Positions 1 to 11,239 of a stretch of DNA of 64,000 nucleotides are shown here, one piece after another; within the stretch, counting starts at the first letter, position 1; every line of letters begins with the position of its first letter. This stretch comes from Phymatolithon calcareum (lineage: Eukaryota > Rhodophyta > Florideophyceae > Hapalidiales), in NCBI GenBank assembly GCA_977006965.1, contig OZ345366.1, positions 1,426,001 to 1,490,000 of the forward strand, read 5' to 3'. Both the position numbers and the translations under genes were made by a program. The notes below the pieces were generated by a model, which did no database searches, had not been told where the DNA came from, and saw only the letters and a list, made by a program, of their open reading frames with translations.

Positions 1-664
1 TGCGCCCGAGATCGCGTTCCATTTCCCCGCGCACACGCACAGCCTTCTTCGCAATGTCGTTCACATGTGTCGGCAGCCGAATCGTGCGCGAAGAGTCACT
101 AATCGCCCTCTGAATTGCCTGTCTGATCCACCATGACGCATACGTTGCAAACCGGAATCCGCGCGTATGGTCAAACTTCTCGGCCCCGCGAATGAGACCG
201 AGCGACCCCTCCTGGATCAGATCGCTCAGACTTAACCCGTTGTTCACATACTTCTTCGCGATACTCACAACCAGACGCAGATTTGCACTCACTAAACGAT
301 CCTTCCTCGCACGTGCAGCACACAGAGCGCGTTCCAACTCCGCCACGCACATTCCGAGAGTGTCCGCCCATTCCGACACACTGACATCCTCCAGCCGCAC
401 ACCGCGACGCGCAGCCGCGGACGCACGAGCCTGTTCCCATGCAATGAGCGCCCGCACGCTGCGAGCACATTCGACAACCTCGTGTCCCTGCAGCAGGTCG
501 ACCGCGCCGATCTCCGCCATGTAGGTGCGCAGCCCTGCGTCCGTGATGCGGGCCGGGGCGCGAGTGGCGGGCGCAGCGACGGCCATTTTAGGGCAGGCCG
601 TTCGCGCGCGGCGGGAGGGAGTACGCGGCGCACCCGGCGCGGCCAGGAAGCCCGTGGCACACAT
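1..664 (-). CDS. Plastid RNA polymerase sigma-70 factor, 5' part (cut by window edge)
   Basis: This is the N-terminal 221 codons of a group 1/2-type sigma-70 factor. Such proteins direct the bacterial-type plastid RNA polymerase to promoters. After a short Ala/Arg/Pro-rich leader (starting [10 protein letters not shown], plausible as a plastid transit peptide) come a region 1.2-like stretch ([16 protein letters not shown]) and a clear region 2: [35 protein letters not shown], and the -10 recognition segment [19 protein letters not shown], followed by the start of region 3 ([15 protein letters not shown]). The start at 664 is the first ATG after an in-frame TAG; an internal ATG at 586 is possible. 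Regions 3 and 4 lie beyond position 1. No intron is seen. A nuclear sigma factor implies a photosynthetic host, assuming this contig is nuclear as the other genes indicate. Confidence 0.93.
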   Translation of the reverse strand, partial: MCATGFLAAPGAPRTPSRRARTACPKMAVAAPATRAPARITDAGLRTYMAEIGAVDLLQGHEVVECARSVRALIAWEQARASAAARRGVRLEDVSVSEWADTLGMCVAELERALCAARARKDRLVSANLRLVVSIAKKYVNNGLSLSDLIQEGSLGLIRGAEKFDHTRGFRFATYASWWIRQAIQRAISDSSRTIRLPTHVNDIAKKAVRVRGEMERDLGR

Positions 665-1274
665 TGTTCGATGGAGCTATTCGGGCGCGGGTTTGGAGCG
701 TACTTGGACGGTGGGAGGCGGGAATAATGGGGTCGCGCGTGTGGGAGTGGAGTATGAGGTCGATGCGACGCTCGGCGCGGAGGCAGTTGACCGCCGCTAT
801 TCGAACGGTGGAGGGAAGAGGGATTCAAGGAGACGTCCGAGGAGATGCGCCATTGGATGTGCGCGTGCTGAATCTCAGGTCAGGTGCGAGGTGCGAAATG
901 CCAGAAAAATCGGCACAGTGACTACCAATCAGGGCATGACGGGTGGCAAATCTCCGGATGGGAGCTGAATTTTAAAAAATTCATGGAAGGCCGTGAACGA
1001 GAGTAGAGTACAGTACGAGCATTCCGACGCGCTTCATGGCGATTCTTGCACTCGTTATCATACTGTATGTGAAGAATAGGACTGTATGAGAGGGGCTCTG
1101 GTAAAGCATTCGGCGGGTTGCTGTACTTTTTACTTCCGCTAGAAGGTATGACACTTGAATGGTTCAAAGTATCAGTCATTGGGGTCTGGAGGCCAGGCCT
1201 CACAATAATAATACAACTTTTTTTACATTATTTGGAAACCTTTATAAAAGCACCAAAAACCTCAATTTAAATTG

Positions 1275-1328
1275 CCAGCAAGAAGCGGCCCTGTTACTCA
1301 ATTGAGTAACAATGCCGCTTCTTGCTGG
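1275..1328. repeat. 54-bp near-perfect palindrome
   Basis: The outer arms CCAGCAAGAAGCGGC (1275-1289) and GCCGCTTCTTGCTGG (1314-1328) are exact reverse complements. They enclose an 18-bp perfect palindrome, GTTACTCAATTGAGTAAC (1293-1310). The left part (agcggccctgttactc) matches the 3' end of a LINE copy at about 47047-47063, so this may be a foldback made from a LINE tail. The CAATTG core resembles the palindromes inside the piggyBac-like elements. Confidence 0.85.
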
Positions 1329-2486
1329 CTTCCGTATCTAACACGCGCTAGTATCCTAGCGTCTTCTTAATTCGGAGTTATCTCCCTGTGAGTTAGCGAG
1401 ATAGTCTTTTGCATTCATATTCGGTCTCTTGGTCCATCGCCATCGACCCTAGTAAGCGTAGGAGGGCAGCAAGCTCGATCACTGCAGCGGTTCCAAACTG
1501 TTAACCAAAAATTGGTTATCTCCACAGCGAAGCTCTAAGGTGTATTGAATTGCAGACACGACCATACCAATATGAAAGGACGGAGTAATGAGCACACTCA
1601 GGGACAAAACCCTTCTTCCGCATACCTAGAATGTACTACATATCGAGAATTGGACACAACAACTCGGCATCTAACACAGTGTCTGAACGTGTTCGAGATG
1701 CAATTTTTGTGCAATCTCTACAGTAAACTCTACTCGCACTGTCGGTCTTTGGACATATCAGAGTCAAATCCGTTACTGTACAGTAGCGCGGCGACTAGTA
1801 CCTACAGTATCACGTGCTTGTTTGCGGCTACTCTTCCGTCAATCCTGCGGGTTGCTGAAAGCTTCCGAACGGGAAATACATAAACCCACATGTGTTGTTG
1901 CAAGCCTCATGATGAACGCCGAGTGATCTGACGACAAGCATGACTGGTCCATGCGCCCGCCGACTCGCTCTTTTGTGCATCTTCCCAATTTTTCTGTGGA
2001 ATAGCGACGACGTGTCAAGAATTGTACAACTGTTCGTGAAATTGTAACGCACAAAGATCTGCTACGCGAGGTGAAGGTAATGATTTATGCCTTCGGCAGT
2101 TTCCTTGTCTTATCCATTTCTTGTGGGAGAAGTGCTTCGAATGCTTCATGAAATTATTCTGTACTCCAGTGACAACGAGAGGGCCAAGTCCCTCAATCTG
2201 ACACGACGGCAGAAAATGCTTCTCCGAATTAATATCCGAAGATCTTAAGGAACAGAGGTAAACTCGGTCAGTCACTTATTGGCATATGCCATGACTATCC
2301 TCCTATCTACGGGGCTATGTGTGCTGATCCTTTCCACGACCATACATGTTTTTGTTTTCTGACATGCACCGGGATAGTATAGTGGAATTTGTTCTGCAAT
2401 AAAAGAAATAACGAAAGAAAAAACATCAGGTGAGTGGCAGCTCTCAACAAGTCCGCACAACGAATGATTTTATCAAAGAAGACTTT

Positions 2487-2625
2487 GTCACAAGCAAGAA
2501 TTGAATTACGTTTCGACAAGGGCACGCGATGTCGCTGTGCAGTGGTGTGTCTGCAGTACATGCGGGAGGCACTTGAAGAGTATCCGAAATGGATCCAATA
2601 TGGGAACATCTTAGAGGCCCCTTAG
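2487..2625 (+). mobile_element. tRNA-derived SINE, 5'-truncated copy
   Basis: This stretch aligns by eye with the non-tRNA body of the SINE copies at 10552-10778 and 58335-58565. It starts at gtcacaagcaagaattga and runs to the shared end atcttagaggcccc. The tRNA-like head is missing. It is in plus orientation, opposite to the other two copies. Confidence 0.7.
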
Positions 2626-4685
2626 ATGTGGCGTAGCTGTAGAACACCTTAAGTATCCATCAATAAAGACAGAAATAAGACCAGATGTAATAAAAGCGTT
2701 ATATAAGTAGCTTCTGAGCAAACCTTTCCAGAGTGTTCGTGACACTTTGGGGCGAAAAGCTGGCTATATACGACAGTGGTCTTGTCAACGCTAATGAAAA
2801 TTCCAGTCTAAGAGCCAGCGATGTGGATCATATTGCAGCCGATGTTGGGATACACATCCTTCATATAATGTAGATCATAGGTCCACACATGTCCCTGGTT
2901 CAGGGGCACGCATCTTATGGCCTAGTGGTCCCTACAGCCGGAGCTCTACAGGTTGATGCACTGAATCGAGAACATTATATTACATGACGTCCGATTGTCG
3001 CTCGACATGCAGCTGACAGAATAGCTGTAAGTCGCGGTTGCCAATGAGTCAAAGCAGGTAAGTAGACTTACCTTCAGAAACCCATTGCAGAGCGGCAAGC
3101 TATAATTGCAAAAGCCTGTGATTGATGCAGTCGGTCTCTCACGTATCAACGTTAAGCGTCGCACCAAAGGCACGTTTCATTCATACGTTTTTCCTATTCC
3201 CTACTAGGGCTAACAGCGTTTCAGCGGCCCAAACTTTACCTACGCTATCCTATCGTTAGCGAGATGTTGGGCGAACAGTGAAAATAATCCGGGTCGCCAC
3301 CCAAGAATAATCCTGGGTATGGAATGCTGCATTGAAATAATGTAAGACCTGGCAAATAGGATCACTCTTGGCCTTTTTCAGAATGCTTCCCTTCCAATTC
3401 CAGGTTATTCTCTGGCACGTAATGTCAAGTCGAAAGTGGCGGTGCTGGCTTCGTCTGCATTCGGTCTCCCTGCTGATTTCGACAGCATGCTAGCATCTGC
3501 TGATTTGAGTTTCTTCTTCAGTTATTTTGTTGCCTTCCACGATTCGCAGTCCTATAGGTGAGTTGATGCCACGGAGGAGCCACGACAGAGCCGTGGACAC
3601 TGTAAAAGTAGTTTGATATTTGAGGTCTAGGTGAGAGGGACTCAAGTGTCCATCTCCTGATTGCATTTCTTAGAGATATTTGAAATGCAGTTTGTTTCAT
3701 TGGTTTGCGTCTCCGAGACGAATGCGCTCCAGTTTCTCTTGTGCCGTTGTTTTGGCTCTTTGGCCAGCTTGATTATGAAAGACCAAGTGCGGGATTGGAG
3801 CTTTGGAACGCGTTAGGATACAGAGGACGTCGACAGTGTGTTCTACAGGAAGACACATTCAGCTCTTGTAATTCACTCGATCGAAGACGCAAGGCTAGTA
3901 ATTGCTGCGAAAGTTCATTAACATGAGAAACGGTACTTTTACACAAGCACCAAGCAATCCACGTCATTTGGATTATGTCCTATAAACTATCGATTCGGCC
4001 TGCTGCTGCTATCGAACACAGCACAAGTAAGATGCTGCTAAGGCGCATCAATACGGCCGTAGCCACGACGCATCAAACACTGTATCGTGCAGAATTTATG
4101 CACACTGTAAGGACAGGCCCTGTCGAGGTTGCATACATACAGCACACCATTGTGTGCCACTTATGCTGCAGAAATGAAAAAAACATACACACTGACACCA
4201 TTCCAAGTAACCCATCTCCCATCGCCTGCATACACTACCGCATCCTTCTCAGTCTTGAATCTGACCAGAAGTGCCCCCGTTTCTCGCAACGACTCTGTCC
4301 ATCTCCACAGGCTCATCCAACAAAGCCTTTGTTCACCAGTGACTTTGCGGGCCAATAAGTAAATTCTGTGTTTGGCACGAAATTCGCCATAAATTATGTC
4401 ATTTAACGTTCAGATTGGCACCTAATATTACAACAATGTCACATTATGACAATACCTCTGCCTAGGCCAATCAATCCTTGTACCAACTCGCAGTGCAGCG
4501 ATGGTCCGGAAACAAACTATTGCGTTCGTTCAACCTCTGCACCATCGCTCCAACTTCTCGACTCGCGGCTGCACATGCCGCGCTCTCCGTGAATCCGCGA
4601 TCCTGCATTCCTCAACTTCAAACCAAGACCTTCCTCGACGCCAATGTAACGGCGCGAGTACCACTCGCGCGCATTCAAGCACAAC

Positions 4686-6215
4686 ATGGACTCTCCGGGG
4701 CCCTCGTCCGGCACCCGGCCCCCCCGTCGTCGCGGCCGCGGCCGGCGAGGGGGAGGCGGCGGGAACGGCGGAGGTGGAGGAAACAACAGTGGTGGACCTC
4801 ATTCATCCCCCCCACAGCATGTGACGCATGGTGCACAGTCAACGTCCCCCGAATCCGGGGGTGTTCCTGGTGCAGGTGGAAGCGGACGCAAACCGCGCGG
4901 GCCGCGTAAAAATCGTCGCGGACGTGGCGGCGGTCGCGATAGCCCTGCAGATTCGCGTGATGGCGGAGAACGTGTATCCGGGGAATATTCGCGCCCCTCG
5001 CGTGAGATGCACCCTCGCTCAGAGGTGAAACTTGTCGTCCGTCGTCTCCCACCCCGTATGTCGAGTGAGGAATTTTTCGGACATGCAGGTCCGCGTGGCG
5101 CGGACCGTGCGGTATGGACATCGTTCTACGTCGGCGGTGTGAAAGCCAGTACCCCTGCTGCGACCGCAAAGCGTGCCGGAATTCTCACACGTCATTCGAC
5201 AGCGTATCTCGCATTTGCGGAGCATGCGCACGCGACTGCTTTTTTCCGTGCTTTAAACGGTCATCGTTACGTCGATAATAAATCGGGCGTGGAGTATATC
5301 GCTCGTGTCGAACGCGCTCTTTTTCAGCCCGTCCCCCGTGCCTCTTATTACGCTGCTAAACGGCCGCCGGCGATAACGGGTACCATTGAAAATGATGCAC
5401 ATTATCAGGCTTTTCTTGCCAGGTACAAGGCCGAGCAGGATGGAGTGCCATATGATGGCGATGATGAGGAAAAGAATGATGTGGAACATAACTCCGTGCT
5501 CGTCATGCGGTCGAAGGCAAGGGGTATTGGTAATGGACCGGCAGCCGCAGAAGCTGTCACACTTACCAAGCTGATGGAGGACGTTCGTAATAAACGCCGT
5601 GAACGCGATGAGCGTAAAGCGCCTAAGAGTGTGTCTAGTACTCGGGCAACTCGTCGACGTGGTCGTCGCGCGGCTGCCGCAGCTTCTTCCGCCGTGGCTT
5701 CAGGCCCTGGTTCTAATGGAAAGCATGTAATTGTGAAGAAAAATGGAGACAGTAACGGTGGGCCGCGGGAGAAGCCGCCGAAAAGCGCATCCGGTAAGGG
5801 TTCTCGATCATCGCGTGCTGCGAAACGCGCGGCCGCGGCAGCTGCGGCTGCCGAGGCTTCTGCGTCTGGTGTATCAGGGTCAAAGGCATCGGAGGAGGGC
5901 GACGGTGTGTATGTGGTGCGTGGGCCGCGAGCGCGTCCCCCGCAAGGTGCACCGGCGACAAAATCAGTGACACCGGACTCTGTTGCGGCGAATGCGCTCG
6001 CCTTGGCTGCGAAGCGCACGAGTTCGGAGTCAGGGAGCGTGGCGCAGCCGTCTCCAGGGAGACGTAAGAGTAAGCCTCCGAGGGCACAGGCGCCGCCGTT
6101 TCCGAACCCTGCCATGGCGAACCGGCCGACAATTCGCTTGTTGAAAAAAGAGACTCCTGCAACACAAGGAATTGGGGTTCCTGCTGCGCAGCGTGGAAAT
6201 GGGAATGGTACCTGA
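4686..6215 (+). CDS. UPF3: UPF3 nonsense-mediated mRNA decay factor
   Basis: UPF3 couples exon-junction complexes or terminating ribosomes to the UPF1-UPF2 decay machinery. The 509-aa product has a Gly/Arg-rich, probably RNA-binding N-terminus (about residues 1-110). A Smg4/UPF3 RRM-like domain follows (about 112-255): KLVVRRLPPRMSSEEFF at its start, STAYLAFAEHAHATAFFRAL in the middle, then YVDNKSGVEYIARVERALFQPVP. Next come the family hallmark GTIENDAHYQAFLARY and an acidic stretch. The remaining half is basic, Ala/Ser-rich low complexity. The gene has no intron. The chosen ATG is the first in frame and sits in a purine context (acaacATGG). In an intron-poor genome, decay may rely less on exon junctions, but that is inference. 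Confidence 0.9.
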   Translation: MDSPGPSSGTRPPRRRGRGRRGGGGGNGGGGGNNSGGPHSSPPQHVTHGAQSTSPESGGVPGAGGSGRKPRGPRKNRRGRGGGRDSPADSRDGGERVSGEYSRPSREMHPRSEVKLVVRRLPPRMSSEEFFGHAGPRGADRAVWTSFYVGGVKASTPAATAKRAGILTRHSTAYLAFAEHAHATAFFRALNGHRYVDNKSGVEYIARVERALFQPVPRASYYAAKRPPAITGTIENDAHYQAFLARYKAEQDGVPYDGDDEEKNDVEHNSVLVMRSKARGIGNGPAAAEAVTLTKLMEDVRNKRRERDERKAPKSVSSTRATRRRGRRAAAAASSAVASGPGSNGKHVIVKKNGDSNGGPREKPPKSASGKGSRSSRAAKRAAAAAAAAEASASGVSGSKASEEGDGVYVVRGPRARPPQGAPATKSVTPDSVAANALALAAKRTSSESGSVAQPSPGRRKSKPPRAQAPPFPNPAMANRPTIRLLKKETPATQGIGVPAAQRGNGNGT

Positions 6216-7294
6216 TTGAGATGATTTGTCTTGTGACTCGAATAGAGCGAATGGATCTCATGTAGCTATTGGGGGGGTAGTGCCTTCTTTCCCCTTTTTA
6301 CGCGTCGCGCTGTCCGACGCCTTCTCTTCTCTCAATGCTCCCGGTGGACTGTTTGTGGCGCTGTGGTGTCACCGTCGTTGTTCGCTGATCGTGCGGAACA
6401 GGGACCTTCGTTGCGGAGAACTTGGTTGTGCTTATGGCGACGGAATTCAGTTGAGGCGATTTGGATCCGATTTGATGCGGTTAGGTTCGACTCTGTTTGA
6501 TGCAGAGCAATGTAGTTGTTCGATCGTTGTTTCAGGTGATGGTGTGAGAAAGCGGTAAGGATGCAAACTGCTTTATTCTGCTGCTGCATACTCTTAGAGC
6601 AGTTTTATGCACCACCATACTAGATACTTCTGGAGGCCTATGGGTCCTTTTTACGTACAGTGGTGCCGGTCAAGCTCACATTTGAACTTCGCAATAGACT
6701 CTGTGGAGAACTGGTAAGTGAAAGAAATGAAATTGTTAGAGATGCCGTCTGAATACATACTATCGGAGTACGATTCCACACTTCGGGAAATGTGCTTCAT
6801 AAGGCGTTATCCGACAAAACTAGTATTGGAGACGGGAAGGCGAATGCGAGATTTTTCCCTTTTGCGGTGCGACCTTTCATTTTGCCCAATACTACGCGAA
6901 AGTTCAGTAGGCACGAGCAACGAGAAGGGGATTTAGCGCAAGGATAATGCAGCCGAGTGGTACGACGGCCATGAAAAGCACTGCGGACATCAGATGCTCT
7001 TGGGGGATCCGCTGGATGCTGCAAAGGGCTAGTATAGGGGGCACAACGCTAGTTCGCTGCAGTAGCTCACTTCAGTCAGTGGAAGTCGCACTGAACCCAC
7101 ACCATGCAAAATCACTTCGAAATCACAGTCGAGGGAGCTGTCTCTAACCTTACTTCTCAAAATGCAGGGCCCTCTCTGTGCCAAAATAGAAAGTCCACAA
7201 AAAACTGCATGTCAAGATTCAAAAATCACAGACTTCAATCCTTGATTGAGCAAGGCGAATTCTTTACGATACAAATCGCACAAAAACATAAGCT
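6216..7294. other. Interval between convergent UPF3 and NDUFV2
   Basis: UPF3 (plus) and NDUFV2 (minus) end facing each other here, about 1.1 kb apart. The interval should contain both 3' UTRs and transcription ends. I see no gene, repeat or structured RNA that I can support. Confidence 0.55.
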
Positions 7295-8077
7295 CTATTT
7301 CGCAGGCGGCGATGGCAACGCCGAAAGGTCCCTGCAATAAGGTCCCGATGGCGGCGTGGTAAGAGTAGTTCTGCCTTGTGGGCCCTCGCATCCATTCCGG
7401 TCAATTTGCGGTCCGATAGTCGGCGTCTTACCGTCCTTGATGTCCTTCAGAACTTGGACGGCCGTAGTCGGCGTAAGGTCTTCATAAAAGTGGTCATTGA
7501 TCTGAAGCATGGGCGCATTTACACACGCACCAAGACACTCTACCTCCATAAGATGGAAAAGTCCATCCGGTGTGCTGCTGCCAACGGGCACATTAAGATG
7601 ATTTTTAACCGCATCAAGAATTTCGTAACCACCACGCAACATACACGGCGTCGTGCAGCACACCTGCACGTTGTACCGCCCGACCTTCTCGCGATTGAAC
7701 ATGGTGTAAAAACTTGCAACCTCGTAGACGCGGATCGGTGCCATTTCGAGAATTCGAGCAACCTTGTTCATGGCTGCAAGGGGCAGCCATCCGTCGCACT
7801 GTCGCTGTGCAAGATCCAAAAGGGAGATCACCGCAGATGCCTTGTAATTCTTGGGATACTTTGCCAAAATCTTCTTAATCTCGCCGTAGTTCTCGTCTGT
7901 AAAATCAAACGGAGTGTTCTCCGTGTTGTACGCCGCCTCCCTGTGTACGTTCAGACCGGCTGCGTACACTGGACGTGTCGCGCTGAACGAGCCGCGGGCA
8001 TACGATGCTCCCCGCTGCGCATGCGCACCCCATAGTGCCGAAGATCGCTTGGCTAGATTGGTGGCCGCCCGAAGCAT
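7295..8077 (-). CDS. NDUFV2: Mitochondrial complex I 24-kDa subunit (NDUFV2/NuoE)
   Basis: This is the NADH:ubiquinone oxidoreductase subunit that carries the N1a [2Fe-2S] cluster in the matrix arm. The 260-aa product has a mitochondrial-type presequence (MLRAATNLAKRSSALWGAHA...) and then the thioredoxin-like NuoE fold, with YPKNYKASAVISLLDLAQ and MAPIRVYEVASFYTMF. The cluster ligands are visible as C140-x4-C145 (CCTTPC) and C181-x3-C185 (CLGAC). The reading frame stays open upstream to 8197, but the ATG at 8077 begins the natural presequence and gives normal family length, so I chose it. The C-terminal GRTTLTTPPSGP is the usual family ending. No intron. Confidence 0.95.
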   Translation of the reverse strand: MLRAATNLAKRSSALWGAHAQRGASYARGSFSATRPVYAAGLNVHREAAYNTENTPFDFTDENYGEIKKILAKYPKNYKASAVISLLDLAQRQCDGWLPLAAMNKVARILEMAPIRVYEVASFYTMFNREKVGRYNVQVCCTTPCMLRGGYEILDAVKNHLNVPVGSSTPDGLFHLMEVECLGACVNAPMLQINDHFYEDLTPTTAVQVLKDIKDGKTPTIGPQIDRNGCEGPQGRTTLTTPPSGPYCRDLSALPSPPAK

Positions 8078-8328
8078 TTTAGAAGCGCAACGGGAGACAC
8101 GGGATTGCGATGGTTGCGAAGGAGAAGAATGAATGTGAATGGGGCTGAGCTGCAAAGCGCAATCCGGTGCATACAAAGCTTGAGCAATGAAGAACATTCT
8201 ATGATTGAATTTTGGAAATCAATTTGAACTAAAAATCGATATTATGCGCAATTTTGAGCATTTTTACAAAAACTACAAATCGTGAGAAGAATGAGAATGC
8301 ACTGACGTTCGGTGTCGCCCTGACCCCT

Positions 8329-8745
8329 TTAGCGAAAGTGTGGCGCCGGCGGTGGCGGAGGCGGCGTCGTGAAAGTGTACGTGACCTGTACGGTTTCGTT
8401 GGGTGAATTCCAGACCATAGTGCGATTCACAGTACGACCGCGGGCGGAAAGCGAAACGACCTCCTTGGCCACGCCAGGTGCCCATTGCTGATTCATATCG
8501 GGCGGCTGATTGTAGTTCATAGCTGTCCAGTTTGGATCCATCCAGTTCTGCTCCAATGGGCTCCAATTCTGCTTCTGCGGGCTTTGATACTGGTTCTCGT
8601 GAGTGTCTCCCCTTCTTGGCGTTATCTCACGACCGATGTCGCTTCCCTTTTGTACGCTCATGGAGCCAGAACCACTGCTGCTTTGTGAGCTGTCACTTCT
8701 TCTTGTACTCCTCCGCTTTTCGCGTCTTCTGCCTCTGCGCCTCAT
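8329..8745 (-). CDS. Hypothetical low-complexity protein
   Basis: This is a 138-codon open frame of unknown function. It begins Arg-rich (MRRRGRRREKRRSTRR), has a Ser-rich patch, then a Trp/Asn/Gln-rich section (NWSPLEQNWMDPNWTAMNYN) and ends in a proline run. I recognise no domain. It lies in tandem upstream of NDUFV2 on the same strand, about 250 bp away. Composition is unlike random DNA, but no codon or homology test was possible. It could be an exon of a longer gene, since the strand stays partly open to about 8914 in another frame. Confidence 0.35.
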   Translation of the reverse strand: MRRRGRRREKRRSTRRSDSSQSSSGSGSMSVQKGSDIGREITPRRGDTHENQYQSPQKQNWSPLEQNWMDPNWTAMNYNQPPDMNQQWAPGVAKEVVSLSARGRTVNRTMVWNSPNETVQVTYTFTTPPPPPPAPHFR

Positions 8746-11162
8746 TTCGAACTGCCTTGGAATGGCTCGCGAGGGGCCAATATGTGTCTAAGTCGTGTAC
8801 TCTCTGTTTCACTGCAGTTGCGAAGACGATGCTACTTAGCAATATGTTATACCTCCAGGTGCAATCTTTTGCGACGCTCGTGTACCTCCAATCAAGGACG
8901 ACATGAAACAGCACTGCGTGGAATGCTGAAAGCTGGAGATTTGAAAGAGGCTGTACCCGGGCTTAAGCAGGTAATCGGATAGTGGAAGCAATCTTATCCA
9001 ATCTCTCCTTTTTAGTGTTCGAGGAAAACGGTCGTTCTCGTTATTATAAACAAGTATATATTTCGCGGTTTCCTGTCAAAAAGAGTTTAAACTCAGCGGA
9101 CTTGGGCATTTTTTTGATTTAGCTTTTAGTTTTTTTCGTCCTACCCCAATTTGAAGATAGCAGCAGGTCGATGGTCATTGCTTTCTTCATTATATTTATC
9201 CATCGCGATGTTAAGAGCTACATGTGTGTCAAGGGCCGGCTTGTCACTAGTGAGCGATTCTGGTGCCGGTTTGATACGCACATGCGTCAGAGCAACGCCA
9301 AAATCACTCTTTGGTGACGTACCTGGACGAGACGTGAAAGCCGCAGTCAAACTCGCTAACGATAGGATAGAATGGAAGAAACTTAGACCCTCGAATCGCT
9401 GCTAGCCCCATTAAGGGGAAAAGGCAAATGAATGAATGAATGATACGCACATTGCTTCCATGCGGAAGCATGTGCGCTTGTACAGGTGATTTCAGGCGAA
9501 CATGTCAATATCGACTGGGGCTCTCGAGCCTCGCCGGCTGTGTGTCTTCCAGTTCTCCTGGATATGATTTTGAATAAGGGACGTATGGATCTTTGAGTTC
9601 CACGAGATGTATTAGAAATGAGGAAGACATTTGTTCGAATTGCACGAAGGAAGATGTATCTGGGATTTCTTTTTCCAGCGTAAGACAAGCAAGCGCTTTC
9701 ATGTACTCAAAATTTTAAACTTTGAAGGCTTTTAAACTTTGACGGTCTTCGGAGAACTAGATACTACTATTTGTAACTTTCGAGAGTACCTGGGAAGCAC
9801 TACAGGATATTGTAGGAAAGGCGTCCAAAATTCCCCCACTTAATCGTAGTCTTGATGCCGTTTCCTCTTCCTGAGCCGCAGCTCCGGCCGTCATAAGGTC
9901 AAGAAAATTTTTTAATCAAGGAGCAGTGGGTTATGTTGCGTTGCAACGAGCCGCATCTGCTCCAGGACTGGTTTCAGTAGTCACAAGTCATCGAATATCG
10001 AATGAAGCGTGACATCCCCAACCTCTCAAAGTCTATCGTCACTAACTCCAATACCAATGTGATCGAAAATTTTCAGGTAGAGATTCGGCTTGAATTTCCA
10101 CAGGCGGCAGCTAAAGCTGCAAGGTCATTCGCAGGTAACTCTTCGAAGGAAAATCACGTCCATGTTTGCACAGCGGATTCGTTTTCGAACACCTTCCAGT
10201 TGCTCTTCCAACACACCGCTAGCCTTCCCGTATGGCAATTTACCAGTGCACACGGAAGATTACAGTCTTGAATTCGTCTACGCAACAAATTCGTGAAGCG
10301 ATATCTCTTGCAGCGGTGTTATAGAAGATCCAGAGGAACACGTTCACGTTGTCTTACAGTTGCGCAGAGTCTAACAAGAACAATACCTCACCTCAACTGG
10401 TGTTTCCGCCCTGTTGTGACCGCAGAATGTAGGTCATTCTTTGCTTCAACAATCAACACAGACCTGTACAGTTCAAGCGCACTTTAGTGGGCATTGTTTA
10501 AAAACTTGAGATAAGCAGTCTTCAATGACACTTCTGTCCTTGGAGGGATAAGGGCCTCTAATATGTTCCTGGACGGGATTCATTCTGGGTACTCGAGTGT
10601 TTTCTTTCCGCAAGTTCTGTGGCATACCACCACTCGGCGACATCCGTGTGCCCTTTGCGGAACGTAATTCAATTCTTGCTTGTCACAGGACTCGAACCGG
10701 CGACCTCAACATTCCTGCGTGTATCATACCGAAGTATGCGCACCAGTGTGCGGAGGCAGTTTTACCGCTATAACACAGATGGTTCTAAACATTTGAGAGC
10801 AGCTGGTTGTTGAATCCAATGCACAACTAGGTTACCCGAAAATAGGTCTCACTCTTCATAGGACGGAAGACAGAACCGCTGCCACGATGTCTGTTCTGAC
10901 ATATGTGCCCCGTCCTCACAGTCGCAGACATGGAGTGAGATATTTATTGTGATACCTGCTATGATGAGCGATTGGTTTGGAAAAAGTCGCAGTCTGCTGA
11001 ATCCATTTCATGGCTACCCTTCGCTGGTGACGGAACTCAGAGGCATCCAAGAAGCACAGTGCCAAGTTCTGGGCGTCCGATAGGTGAGCGAAAAAACTTA
11101 CACTACGCAAGCTTCTTTGTAGGCTCACTCATTGAATTACACACGAAACAATTGGTCACGCA
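8746..11162. other. Gene-poor interval before the first piggyBac-like element
   Basis: I can support no gene here. The only recognised element is the SINE copy at 10552-10778. Two short overlapping frames on opposite strands near 9141-9405 are equally unconvincing. Confidence 0.5.
10552..10778 (-). mobile_element. tRNA-derived SINE copy
   Basis: Read on the minus strand it has a tRNA-like head: an A-box-like stretch (GTTATAGCGGTAAAACTGCC) and a perfect pol III B box, GGTTCGAGTCC, about 60 bp on. A body of about 130 bp follows, ending at atattagaggccc. It shares this full layout with 58335-58565, and its body with 2487-2625. The spacing and B box fit the tRNA-SINE class; the acceptor stem does not pair, so it is not a tRNA gene. 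Confidence 0.75.
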
Positions 11163-11239
11163 CTAGTGTCTATGTGACGGGAAATTTCCCTCAATTGAGG
11201 GGCACTTTTCCCTCAATTGAGGGAATGAGAATCAACTGT

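Larger units (their letters stand above)
665..4685. other. Gene-poor interval between the sigma factor and UPF3
   Basis: I find no convincing gene in these 4 kb. It holds an 54-bp palindrome near 1275 and a 5'-truncated SINE copy near 2487, listed separately. Base composition is more AT-rich than in the flanking genes, and short reading frames on both strands show no family motifs. The last 300 bases presumably carry the UPF3 promoter, but I see no recognisable element. Confidence 0.6.

Noticed and set aside
192-968. Several long open frames on both strands over the sigma factor start.
   Set aside because: They are shadows of a GC-rich coding region; only the minus frame starting at 664 gives sigma-70 motifs.
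4161-4355. 64-codon minus-strand frame with a stretch (VRFKTEKDAVVYAGDGRWV) faintly like complex I subunit NDUFS4.
   Set aside because: Only one short resemblance; the family start and ending are missing and an overlapping plus-strand frame is longer.
9141-9405. Overlapping open frames on opposite strands.
   Set aside because: Neither has a domain or supporting context, and both are short.
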